From contig NZ_CP133779.1 in assembly GCF_034347425.1 (NCBI RefSeq), positions 3,162,001 through 3,226,000 on the forward strand: 64,000 nucleotides of DNA, in the 5' to 3' direction. Shown one piece after another: positions 8,945 to 17,392 of this stretch. The translations under genes were made by a program, and so were the position numbers. Numbering within the stretch: the first letter of the stretch is position 1; each line of letters begins with the position of its first letter. Below the pieces are notes generated by a model that did no database searches, was not told where the DNA came from, and saw nothing but the letters and a program-made list of their open reading frames with translations. The DNA comes from Undibacterium sp. CCC3.4. GTDB taxonomy: Bacteria > Pseudomonadota > Gammaproteobacteria > Burkholderiales > Burkholderiaceae_D.

Positions 8945-11068
8945 ATGAATTTTGAATACAATCAGGAGCAGCGCATGCTGGCCGACAGCTTGCAGCGCTA
9001 TTTTTCCCAACACGCTACACCCAGCCAGATGGCGTCGACCGGCAGCGCGCAGTGGCAGCAGATAATCGAACTCGGTGCGCCGGCGATGTTGTTTGATGAG
9101 CTGTGCGGCGGCCTCGGTGGCAGTGCGTTTGATGTGATGCTGGTGTTCGAAACCGCCGGTCAAGCCTTGCTGCGTCTGCCATTGCTGAGTACGCTGCTGT
9201 GCGGCAGCGCTTTGGCGCGCGCCGGCAGCCCGCTTCAACAAGATTATTTGGTGGCACTGCTGGCAGGGCAAGCGCAGGCCGCCTGGGCCCATCAGGAAGC
9301 CGATGGCCATTATGAAGATTGGCAAGTCGCTTGTCGGGCCCAAGCCCATGCCGAGGGTTGGCAGCTCGACGGTGTCAAAGTCTTGGTACAACATGCCGAG
9401 TCGGCCGATAGCTTCATCGTTTCGGCGCGTACTGCAGGTGCCAACCACGAACGCGAAGGGATTTCCCTATTTGTGGTGCCGCGCACTGCGCTTGGTTTGA
9501 CGTTGCAGCACGGTGCGCAAATCGAAGGCGGCACGCTCAGCCGATTGCAGTTCGATCATCTGATCTTGCCGGCCACGGCACTGCTAGCTTGCACCGGTGC
9601 CGCGGCCGAGATACTCGATTATTGTACCGGCAGAGCGCTGTTGGCTTTGTGCGCAGAGGCGCTCGGTGCCATGACAGCGGCCAAGCAGGCGACCTTGAGC
9701 TACCTGCAGACACGCACGCAGTTCGGTGTGCTGATCGGTAGTTTCCAAGCTTTACAACATCGTATGGTCGATCTGTATATCGAGATTGAACAAGCGCGCT
9801 CGGCCGTTATCAATGCGGCCGCCAGTTTTGCTGCCGATGGCTACGCTGATGCACGCGCCTTGTCGGCGGCAAAATTCACCATAGGACGGGTAGCAAAACA
9901 GGTGGCCGAAGAATGTATACAACTGCACGGCGGTATGGGCATGAGTTGGGAATTGCCACTGGCGCATTATGCCAAACGCCTGATCATGATCGACCATCAG
10001 TTTGGCGATGAAGATCACCATTTGCAGCGCTATATGGCGTTGAGCGCTGCGGCCGACGCGATAAAATTGAAGAGTGAGTCAAGCATGGATTTGTTTACTA
10101 CCAGTCAAGACAGCGCTGCGGCAGCGGCAGCCCACGCTGCTGACGCGGCACTGCAGGCGACTCAGATTGCCGGCGTGACGGCGGCCACACCGGTGCGTAA
10201 CATTGCGTTGGTGGCGGTGATCGGTGCCGGCACCATGGGCAGTGGCATTGCGATGAATTTTCTCAATGCCGGTGTCCCGGTATTATTGTTAGAGATGCAG
10301 GCCGAGGCTCTGGCGCGCGGTCGTGCCACTATTTTGAACACTTACGATGCCGCGCTGGCTCGCGGTAAACTCAGCACGGCTGAACGCGATGCGCGTATGG
10401 TTTTGCTCAGCACCACCTTGCGCTACGAAGACATTGCCGCAGCTGATTTGGTCATTGAAGCGGTGTTTGAAGACATGGCCGTTAAACAGCAGGTGTTTGC
10501 CCGACTCGACGCGGTCATGAAGCCTGGTGCAATCCTGGCTTCGAATACCTCGACACTCGATATGAATCAGATCGCCGCCTTCACCGGACGCCCGCAAGAT
10601 GTGCTTGGCTTGCATTTCTTCAGTCCAGCCCATGTGATGCGCTTGCTGGAAGTGGTGCGCACCGCGCAGACTGCGCCCGAGGTCTTGGCCAGCGTGATGC
10701 TGTTGGCGAAAAAATCAATAAGGTGGCAGTCGTGTCTGGGGTGTGCGACGGCTTCATCGGTAACCGCATGTTGCGCTTTTACCGCGAACAGGCGCTGGCG
10801 CTGGTGGAACAGGGCGCGACGCCACAACAAGTCGATCTGGCGCTCGAACGTTGGGGCATGGCGATGGGGCCGTTCCGGATGGCCGATCTGGCCGGTCTCG
10901 ATATCGGTTGGGCGGTACGCAAACGGCAATATGCAGCCGATCCGAGCATGCGTCGCTCAGTCATTGCCGATCGTTTGTGCGAAGCCGGGCGCTTCGGTCA
11001 AAAGAGTGGTGCCGGTTGGTACGCCTACGCGCCGGGTGGGCGCAGCGCCTTGCCGGACGCGGCGGTAA
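8945..11068 (+). CDS. Acyl-CoA dehydrogenase fused in frame to a 3-hydroxyacyl-CoA dehydrogenase NAD domain, then frameshifted
   Basis: Residues 1-~375 form an acyl-CoA dehydrogenase with the C-terminal hallmark [20 protein letters not shown]. No stop follows. From residue 381 (MDLFTTSQ) the frame continues into a linker and an NAD-binding 3-hydroxyacyl-CoA dehydrogenase domain with [12 protein letters not shown] and [18 protein letters not shown]. After the run of six A at about 10709-10714 the frame is wrong; the last ~115 residues are non-homologous and end at 11068. True family sequence resumes in another frame. The enoyl-CoA hydratase domain that normally precedes this linker in FadB-type proteins is absent. 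An ATG at 10085 could start a separate protein. Confidence 0.75.
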   Translation: MNFEYNQEQRMLADSLQRYFSQHATPSQMASTGSAQWQQIIELGAPAMLFDELCGGLGGSAFDVMLVFETAGQALLRLPLLSTLLCGSALARAGSPLQQDYLVALLAGQAQAAWAHQEADGHYEDWQVACRAQAHAEGWQLDGVKVLVQHAESADSFIVSARTAGANHEREGISLFVVPRTALGLTLQHGAQIEGGTLSRLQFDHLILPATALLACTGAAAEILDYCTGRALLALCAEALGAMTAAKQATLSYLQTRTQFGVLIGSFQALQHRMVDLYIEIEQARSAVINAAASFAADGYADARALSAAKFTIGRVAKQVAEECIQLHGGMGMSWELPLAHYAKRLIMIDHQFGDEDHHLQRYMALSAAADAIKLKSESSMDLFTTSQDSAAAAAAHAADAALQATQIAGVTAATPVRNIALVAVIGAGTMGSGIAMNFLNAGVPVLLLEMQAEALARGRATILNTYDAALARGKLSTAERDARMVLLSTTLRYEDIAAADLVIEAVFEDMAVKQQVFARLDAVMKPGAILASNTSTLDMNQIAAFTGRPQDVLGLHFFSPAHVMRLLEVVRTAQTAPEVLASVMLLAKKSIRWQSCLGCATASSVTACCAFTANRRWRWWNRARRHNKSIWRSNVGAWRWGRSGWPIWPVSISVGRYANGNMQPIRACVAQSLPIVCAKPGASVKRVVPVGTPTRRVGAAPCRTRR

Positions 11069-11406
11069 CGCAATTGATCGCACAAGTGCGGAGTGAACAC
11101 GGCATGACAGCGCGTCCTATCAATGATGAGGAAATTGTCGAGCGCTGTATGTTTGCCTTGGTGAATGAGGGGGCGCGGATCGTGGAGGAGGGGATTGCCG
11201 CGCGCTGCGCGGATGTCGATTTGGTGTATTTAGCCGGTTACGGTTTTCCGGCGTACCGCGGCGGGCCCTTGTTCTGGGCCGAGCAAATCGGCTGGACTGC
11301 GGTGCTGGCCAAGCTGAAGGAATTTGCTGCCTTGGGCGCTGCCGATGCGCGCTTCTGGCAGCCGGCTGCCTTGTTAGTCCGCTTGGCGCAGGCGGGATCG
11401 GCGTGA
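10723..11406 (+). pseudogene. C-terminal half of 3-hydroxyacyl-CoA dehydrogenase, displaced by a frameshift
   Basis: This frame carries the helical C-terminal domains of a FadB/FadJ-type 3-hydroxyacyl-CoA dehydrogenase. It begins with the expected [12 protein letters not shown] and ends with GYGFPAYRGGPLFWAEQIG and a short tail. Adding one A to the A6 tract upstream restores a continuous reading ([17 protein letters not shown]). The break is therefore a single-base deletion, a sequencing or assembly error, or a site of -1 slippage on the A run. There is no convincing independent start. The stop overlaps the ATG of the next gene (TGATG). Confidence 0.75.
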
Positions 11407-13091
11407 TGGTGCCGACACATTTGCGCTTCTGGCCGCCGACACAGTCACACAGTTTGACGGTGCCGCAGACTAGCCTGCCGCATAATCTTGAGGTTGCAGC
11501 GGCACGCTATCCGGATAAAACTTTTCTGATTTTTTACGATACCCACATCAGTTATCGCCGCTTCGCGCATGAAGTCGAGTTGTTGGCTGGTTTTTTGAGT
11601 GAGCACTGCGGCGTGCGCAAAGGTGAGAGGGTGCTGCTGTACTTACAAAATAGTCCGCAATTCGTGCTTGCCTATTATGCGATTCTGCGTCTCGGTGCGG
11701 TGGTGGTACCGATTAATCCCATGAACTTGACCGAGGAATTGCGCCATTATGTCAGCGATACGGCGGCCAGCGTGGCCTTCGTGCCGCAGGATTTATTAGT
11801 GCAGATGCAGCCCTTGCTGGCCGAAGGCTTACAACATCTTATCGTGGCAGCCTATGCTGACTATCTCGAGGTCCCGAGTGATCTGACGATTCCTGACTTT
11901 GTCCGGGCCGCACGACTGCCCTTGGCTGGCCCCGGCATCACGCTCTGGAGTGCTGCCTTGGCGGCGCACTTGCAGGCCGCGCCGGTCAGCGTCGGGCCGG
12001 ACGATTTATGCGTCATGCCTTACACGTCCGGCACCACCGGTCAGCCCAAGGGCTGTATGCATACCCATGCCTCGGTGATGTATAACGTGGTCGCCAGCAT
12101 GCAGTGGTTCGGTGCCCAACAAGACAGTGTGGCGCTGGCAGCGCTGCCGTTTTTTCATGTGACCGGCATGCAGGGCAGTATGAACGGGCCGCTGTATATC
12201 GGCGCGACCTTGGTGCTGTTGGCGCGCTGGGACCGCGATACTGCGGCCGAATGCATACGGCGCTACCGGGTCACGGCGGTGCAATTGATTTCCACCATGG
12301 TGGTCGATCTGTTGGCCAGTCCTCGGGTTGATGACTATGATTTATCCTCCTTACGTCGTGTCAGCGGTGGCGGTGCGGCGATGCCACAGGCGATTGCGCA
12401 GAAATTCCAGGATTTGCTGGCCTTGCCGTATGTCGAGGGTTACGGTATGTCGGAAACCATTGCACCCACCCATATCAACCCGCCGCAGCGTACTAAGCAG
12501 CAGTGTCTGGGAATTCCGATTTACGATGTCGATGCACGCTTGCTCGATCCCGATACGCTGCAGCCGGCCTTGCCTGGGGCCGTGGGGGAAATCATCGTGC
12601 ATGGTCCGCAAGTGATGCGAGGCTATTGGAATAACAGCGCGGCCACGGCGGCGGCCTTCATCGAGCTCGATGGCAAACGGTTTTTGCGCACCGGTGATTT
12701 GGCGCGTATCGATGAAGATGGCTATTTTTTCATGGTCGACCGCTTGAAACGCATGATCAATGCCGCCGGCTTCAAGGTTTGGCCAGCCGAAGTCGAGGCC
12801 TTGATGTATCGGCATCCGGCCATCCGCGAAGTGTGTGTGGTGGCACGCAGCGACGCGCGGCGTGGTGAAACCGTGGCGGCGGTAGTGGTGCTGCATACCG
12901 CCATGCGTGGCTTGCTCAGCGAACAGGATTTAATTGATTGGGCGCATCAGAATATGGCGGCATACAAAAGCCCGCGCAGCATTATCTTTCGCGAGGCATT
13001 GCCGAAGTCGGGCAGCGGTAAGCTTGAGTGGCGCCGCTTGCAAAGTGAAATCAGTGCTGCCCTCAGTACTACCGACTGTCAGGCCACATAG
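11406..13091 (+). CDS. Long-chain acyl-CoA ligase (AMP-binding)
   Basis: A 561-residue adenylate-forming enzyme activating a carboxylic acid to its CoA thioester. Visible motifs are the P-loop-like YTSGTTGQPKG, GYGMSE, the hinge region RTGDLARIDEDGYFFMVDR, and the C-terminal catalytic lysine in PKSGSGKLEW. The ATG overlaps the preceding stop by one base, indicating translational coupling; a GTG one codon earlier is possible. As the last gene of the beta-oxidation operon it probably supplies the acyl-CoA substrate. Fatty acid versus other acids cannot be decided. Confidence 0.9.
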   Translation: MVPTHLRFWPPTQSHSLTVPQTSLPHNLEVAAARYPDKTFLIFYDTHISYRRFAHEVELLAGFLSEHCGVRKGERVLLYLQNSPQFVLAYYAILRLGAVVVPINPMNLTEELRHYVSDTAASVAFVPQDLLVQMQPLLAEGLQHLIVAAYADYLEVPSDLTIPDFVRAARLPLAGPGITLWSAALAAHLQAAPVSVGPDDLCVMPYTSGTTGQPKGCMHTHASVMYNVVASMQWFGAQQDSVALAALPFFHVTGMQGSMNGPLYIGATLVLLARWDRDTAAECIRRYRVTAVQLISTMVVDLLASPRVDDYDLSSLRRVSGGGAAMPQAIAQKFQDLLALPYVEGYGMSETIAPTHINPPQRTKQQCLGIPIYDVDARLLDPDTLQPALPGAVGEIIVHGPQVMRGYWNNSAATAAAFIELDGKRFLRTGDLARIDEDGYFFMVDRLKRMINAAGFKVWPAEVEALMYRHPAIREVCVVARSDARRGETVAAVVVLHTAMRGLLSEQDLIDWAHQNMAAYKSPRSIIFREALPKSGSGKLEWRRLQSEISAALSTTDCQAT

Positions 13092-13216
13092 TGGGAGGCG
13101 GTATCGCCGGCATGGACGTGCTTTTGAAACATGTCAAGTAAAGTGCTGTAGCGCTCGCCTTGTTCACGATCGAGCACGACTTCGTCACGAGCCGGGCAAT
13201 AGTCACCGGTGACAGC
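13079..13216 (-). pseudogene. Possible gene remnant (about 45 codons, C-terminal tail-like)
   Basis: On the minus strand an open stretch ends with TGA inside the 3' end of the acyl-CoA ligase. It encodes an acidic, protein-like sequence containing CPARDEVVLDREQGERYS and ending HAGDTASHYVA. It has a stop immediately upstream and no usable start with a ribosome site. It looks like the tail of a decayed gene rather than random sequence, but this rests only on amino-acid composition. The family is not recognised. Confidence 0.2.
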
Positions 13217-13335
13217 TCAAGCGAGACTGGAGTTGGGGACGGTAAACAATTGGCCTGAGTATTGCAAAAAAATTCACGCAATGGTCACACTCGGCGTTGA
13301 TAATGGGGTTCGACTAATTTTTTGTTCGGAGCCTC

Positions 13336-16050
13336 ATGCCGCGCCATTTTCTTGAACAAACTTTCGCGCGTTTCGTGCGTAACCATGATCTGGGGCGGCA
13401 TTTTCGACGCCACGCGGTGCTCGAAACCCTCAGCGGCAGCGCCGTGGACAAGCACTTGGCACCGCTGCAGGAAGAGCAATTGAACGCCGCTGCCCAGATG
13501 GCCGTGCCAGCGCTGCTGCAGTCGCTGGGCAGTAGTTCGGCTGGACTGTCTGAAGCCGCGGCCGCGGCCGTGCGCGCTGTCAGCGGTTTGAATGTCATCG
13601 ATCAGCAAAAAACGCTGCCGTGGTGGTGGCATTTGTGGGCTTGCTATCGCAATCCCTTCAATCTCTTGCTCACGGTATTGGCAACGATTTCTTATCTGAC
13701 CGATGATTTCAAGGCTTGCAGCGTGATTCTGGCCATGGTGCTGCTGTCGACGGTGATGCGCTATGTGCAGGAAACCCGCTCATCCAAGGCGGCCGATCAG
13801 TTGAAGGCGCTCGTCAGTAATACCGCTACCGTGCTGCGACCGGCTGCCAGTGCTGGCGCGGCAGCTCAGCGCTTGGAAGTGGCATTGAAGTTTTTGGTGC
13901 CTGGCGATGTCGTGCAATTATCGGCCGGCGATATGATTCCGGCTGATGTGCGGGTGTTGACGGCGAAAGATTTGTTTCTCAGTCAAGCTGCCATGACCGG
14001 TGAATCCTTGCCGGTCGAGAAATTTGCCGAGGCCGCCGTCGCGGCGACGCCGCTGGAATCGGCCACACTGTGCTTCATGGGGACGAATGTGGTCAGTGGT
14101 GCCGCCACGGCAGTGGTGTTGGCGATCGGCAGTCATACTTATTTCGGCACCTTGGCCGACCGGGTGATGACGTCTGGGCGTGGTCCGACCGCGTTTCAGA
14201 CCGGCGTCAATCAAGTCAGTTGGGTGTTAATCCGCTTCATGTTGGTGATGACGCCGCTGGTGTTTTTCATTAACGGTTTTACCAAGGGCGACTGGCTCGA
14301 AGCATTTTTGTTTGCGCTGTCGATTGCGGTTGGCTTGACGCCCGAGATGTTGCCGGTGATTGTGACGTCGACCCTGGCCAAGGGCGCGGTGATTTTATCG
14401 CGCAAAAAGGTGATCGTGAAACGGCTCGATGCGATTCAAAATTTCGGCGCCATGGATATTTTATGTACCGATAAAACCGGCACGTTGACGCAGGATAAAG
14501 TGTCGCTGACACGTCATCTCGATGCCTATGGTCAGCCATCACAAGTCGTGTTCGAGTACGCCTATCTGAACAGTTATTATCAGACCGGTTTGAAAAATTT
14601 ACTCGATGTCGCCGTACTCGAGCACGTCGATGCGCCGCTCGGTGCCCGTTTGGCCGCTGCTTGTCACAAGATCGATGAAGTGCCGTTTGATTTCAGCCGT
14701 CGCCGCATGAGTGTCGTCGTCAGCCAGGCGTCCGGTGAGCATCTGTTGGTTTGTAAGGGGGCGGTGGAAGAAATTCTCGGCTGCTGCAGCGCGGTGCAAG
14801 ATGGTGAGCAGGTCGCAGCCTTGACGCCGGCCGTGCTGGCGCAATTGCAGGCGGTATCGGCTCAATTGAATGCCGAGGGCTTGCGGGTGGTGGCGGTGGC
14901 ACGGCGTCAGTTTGCCGTAACACAGGCCACGTATGGTGTCGCCGATGAGTCTGACTTGGTGCTGCTCGGCTATCTGGCCTTTCTCGATCCGCCCAAGGAA
15001 TCGACCGCGCCGGCTTTGAAGGCTTTGCGCGCCAACGGCATCACGGTGAAGATACTGACCGGTGATAATGCGCTGGTGACGGCGAAAATTTGTCGCGAAG
15101 TCGGACTGGAAGTCGAGGGTATGCAGTTAGGCAGCGATATCGCCGGTCTCAGCGATGCCGAATTGCTGCCGCTGGCACAGGCGACGACGGTGTTTGCCAA
15201 GCTCAGTCCGCTGGATAAGGAGCGCATCGTGCGCGTCTTGCACGAGCATGGGCACGTGGTTGGGTTTATGGGCGACGGTATCAATGATGCGGCGGCCCTG
15301 CATGCGGCTGATATCGGTATTTCGGTCGATACCGCGGTCGATATTGCCAAAGAAGCGGCCGATATCATTTTGCTGGAAAAGAGTTTGATGGTACTCGATG
15401 AAGGTGTGATCGAGGGGCGCAAGACCTTTGCCAATATGCTTAAATATATCAAGATGACTGCGAGCTCGAATTTTGGGAATGTGTTTTCGGTGCTCATCGC
15501 CAGCGCTTTTTTACCGTTTCTACCTATGCTGCCGGTGCAATTGCTGGTGCAAAACCTGTTTTATGATATTTCTCAAGTCGCGATTCCCTTCGATCATGTC
15601 GATGCCGAGTTCTTGCGCCAGCCGCAGCGCTGGAATCCGGCCGATCTCGGGCGCTTCATGGTGTTTTTCGGTCCGGTCAGTTCTTTGTTTGATCTGCTGA
15701 CCTTTGCGCTGTTGTGGTATGTGTTTCATATCAATACGCTCGATCAGCAGGCGCTGTTCCAGTCGGCTTGGTTTGTCGAAGGTTTGCTGTCACAAACGCT
15801 GATTGTGCATTTGATACGCACGCGTAAAATTCCTTTCATACAGAGTCGCGCCGCTTGGCCCTTGATCGGCATGACAGCGGCGGTGATGGTTTGTGGTTTG
15901 GCTTTGCCATTTTCTGCGCTGGCCGGCTATTTCAAGTTTGTCGCTTTGCCAGCTGGGTATTTGCCCTGGTTGCTGGCGCTGTTGTTCTGTTACATGCTGC
16001 TGACCCAAGCCATGAAACACTGGTATGCGCGGCGCTATAGATGGCAATGA
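13336..16050 (+). CDS. mgtA: Magnesium-translocating P-type ATPase
   Basis: A 904-residue P-type ATPase of the MgtA/MgtB (P3B) group importing Mg2+ across the inner membrane. The phosphorylation site is Asp379 in CTDKTGTLT. TGES is the actuator loop motif (MTGESLPVEK), and TGDN and MGDGINDAAAL are present. C-terminal transmembrane helices follow, with NFGNVFSVLIASAFLPFLPMLP typical of MgtA. Length matches the family. It has its own transcription unit, with 244 bp upstream in which I recognise no Mg2+ riboswitch or leader peptide. The flagellar operon follows 190 bp downstream. Confidence 0.93.
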   Translation: MPRHFLEQTFARFVRNHDLGRHFRRHAVLETLSGSAVDKHLAPLQEEQLNAAAQMAVPALLQSLGSSSAGLSEAAAAAVRAVSGLNVIDQQKTLPWWWHLWACYRNPFNLLLTVLATISYLTDDFKACSVILAMVLLSTVMRYVQETRSSKAADQLKALVSNTATVLRPAASAGAAAQRLEVALKFLVPGDVVQLSAGDMIPADVRVLTAKDLFLSQAAMTGESLPVEKFAEAAVAATPLESATLCFMGTNVVSGAATAVVLAIGSHTYFGTLADRVMTSGRGPTAFQTGVNQVSWVLIRFMLVMTPLVFFINGFTKGDWLEAFLFALSIAVGLTPEMLPVIVTSTLAKGAVILSRKKVIVKRLDAIQNFGAMDILCTDKTGTLTQDKVSLTRHLDAYGQPSQVVFEYAYLNSYYQTGLKNLLDVAVLEHVDAPLGARLAAACHKIDEVPFDFSRRRMSVVVSQASGEHLLVCKGAVEEILGCCSAVQDGEQVAALTPAVLAQLQAVSAQLNAEGLRVVAVARRQFAVTQATYGVADESDLVLLGYLAFLDPPKESTAPALKALRANGITVKILTGDNALVTAKICREVGLEVEGMQLGSDIAGLSDAELLPLAQATTVFAKLSPLDKERIVRVLHEHGHVVGFMGDGINDAAALHAADIGISVDTAVDIAKEAADIILLEKSLMVLDEGVIEGRKTFANMLKYIKMTASSNFGNVFSVLIASAFLPFLPMLPVQLLVQNLFYDISQVAIPFDHVDAEFLRQPQRWNPADLGRFMVFFGPVSSLFDLLTFALLWYVFHINTLDQQALFQSAWFVEGLLSQTLIVHLIRTRKIPFIQSRAAWPLIGMTAAVMVCGLALPFSALAGYFKFVALPAGYLPWLLALLFCYMLLTQAMKHWYARRYRWQ

Positions 16051-16119
16051 GTTGGCAATGAGCCGGCGCGGATGCGCCGATTCTGTTGCTGGCCACGTTT
16101 CCGATACGAAACTAATTTG

Positions 16120-16145
16120 AATAGGCGGGTGTTTACTCGCCTATT
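16120..16145 (+). terminator. Hairpin after mgtA
   Basis: AATAGGCGGGT and ACTCGCCTATT form an 11-bp stem (one G-T pair) around the 4-base loop gttt. No strong T tract follows, so termination is plausible but not certain. It lies between mgtA and flhB. Confidence 0.4.
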
Positions 16146-16240
16146 CCGCGCTTCCAATTCTCTCTGCCCCGTCAATAATAAGCCTGTGTACTTGCGTGAA
16201 TAAAGCATTTATTGCTTTTCAGAAATGACAGGAGTCGGCA

Positions 16241-17392
16241 ATGGCCGAAGAAAGCGATCTCGAAAAAACCGAACCGGCCTCCCAGAAGCGCCTTGACCAG
16301 GCGCGTGAAGAGGGGGATGTGCCACGTTCGCGCGAGTTGTCGACCTGTACCATTTTACTGGCTGCCGGCGCGGCTTTTTGGAGTCTTGGTGATGGCTTGG
16401 TGCGGGAGCTGAGCCGCAGTCTGACGGCTGGCTTGATGTTTGATCGCTCGAGCGCCTACGATTTCAATTTACTCATCGGTCAGCTCGGCATGAATCTGTT
16501 TCAGGTGGCACTGGCCTTCGCGCCGGTCGCTGGGGTACTGGTGATTGTGGCGCTGGCTTCGCCGGTGCTGATTGGCGGCTGGTTGTTCAGTGCCAAGGCT
16601 TTGGCACCGAATTTCGGTCGTATGAATCCTATCTCCGGTCTCGGGAACATGGTTTCGTCACGGGCTGGGGTGGAATTGGTTAAGGCAGTGATTAAAACTT
16701 TGATCGTCGGTAGCGTCGCGTGGATCGTCATCATGGGTCAGAAGCAGGCGATTTTCGGTTTGCCGCTGGAATCTCTGCATGCCGGTATCAGCCACGTCGG
16801 CCATATGTTGTTGGTGTGTTTTATGTCGATTGTCGGTGCTTTGGTGCTGATTGCGGCCATCGATGCGCCGTATCAGATGTGGCACTACGCTGACAAGCTG
16901 AAAATGACGCGCCAGGAAATGATCGAGGAAGCCAAGGAAGCCAACGGGAATCCGCAGATGAAAGCCAAAATTCGCCAACAACAGCGCGAAATGGCACGGC
17001 GTCGAATGATGGCGGAAATTCCGACGGCCGATGTGATCGTCACTAACCCGACCCACTATGCGGTGGCTTTGAAATATACCGAAGGTGGTAACGGTGCACC
17101 GAAAGTGGTGGCCAAAGGGGCTGATGAGATCGCGGCGAAAATTCGTGAAATCGGTAAAGAAAATAATATTCCGCTGCTGGCCGCACCGCCGCTGGCGCGT
17201 GCTTTGTACAAGCATACCGAACTGGGTCAACAAATCCCCGAAGCCTTGTACGCCGCAGTAGCCGAAGTGCTGGCCTATGTGTATCAGTTGCGGACCTATC
17301 GTGAACATGGTGGCGTGCGCCCGCAGTTGCCGGAAAAATTGGATGTGCCGGCTGAGTTGGACCCGAATAATGCATCAGGAGTTAGCGTATGA
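16241..17392 (+). CDS. flhB: Flagellar export apparatus protein FlhB
   Basis: A 383-residue FlhB, the substrate-specificity switch of the flagellar type III export gate. The N-terminus AEESDLEKTEPASQKRL is characteristic, four membrane segments follow, and the cytoplasmic domain contains the autocleavage motif NPTH with Asn269, the same number as in Salmonella. The start has a good ribosome site (AGGAG). Its last four bases (ATGA) overlap flhA, so the two are translationally coupled. It is the first gene of the flhB-flhA-flhF-flhG-fliA-motC-motD run. Confidence 0.97.
   Translation: MAEESDLEKTEPASQKRLDQAREEGDVPRSRELSTCTILLAAGAAFWSLGDGLVRELSRSLTAGLMFDRSSAYDFNLLIGQLGMNLFQVALAFAPVAGVLVIVALASPVLIGGWLFSAKALAPNFGRMNPISGLGNMVSSRAGVELVKAVIKTLIVGSVAWIVIMGQKQAIFGLPLESLHAGISHVGHMLLVCFMSIVGALVLIAAIDAPYQMWHYADKLKMTRQEMIEEAKEANGNPQMKAKIRQQQREMARRRMMAEIPTADVIVTNPTHYAVALKYTEGGNGAPKVVAKGADEIAAKIREIGKENNIPLLAAPPLARALYKHTELGQQIPEALYAAVAEVLAYVYQLRTYREHGGVRPQLPEKLDVPAELDPNNASGVSV

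Noticed and set aside
13092..13335. Mg2+ riboswitch or mgtL-type leader upstream of mgtA
   Set aside because: No M-box-like pairing or short proline-rich ORF could be made out by eye.
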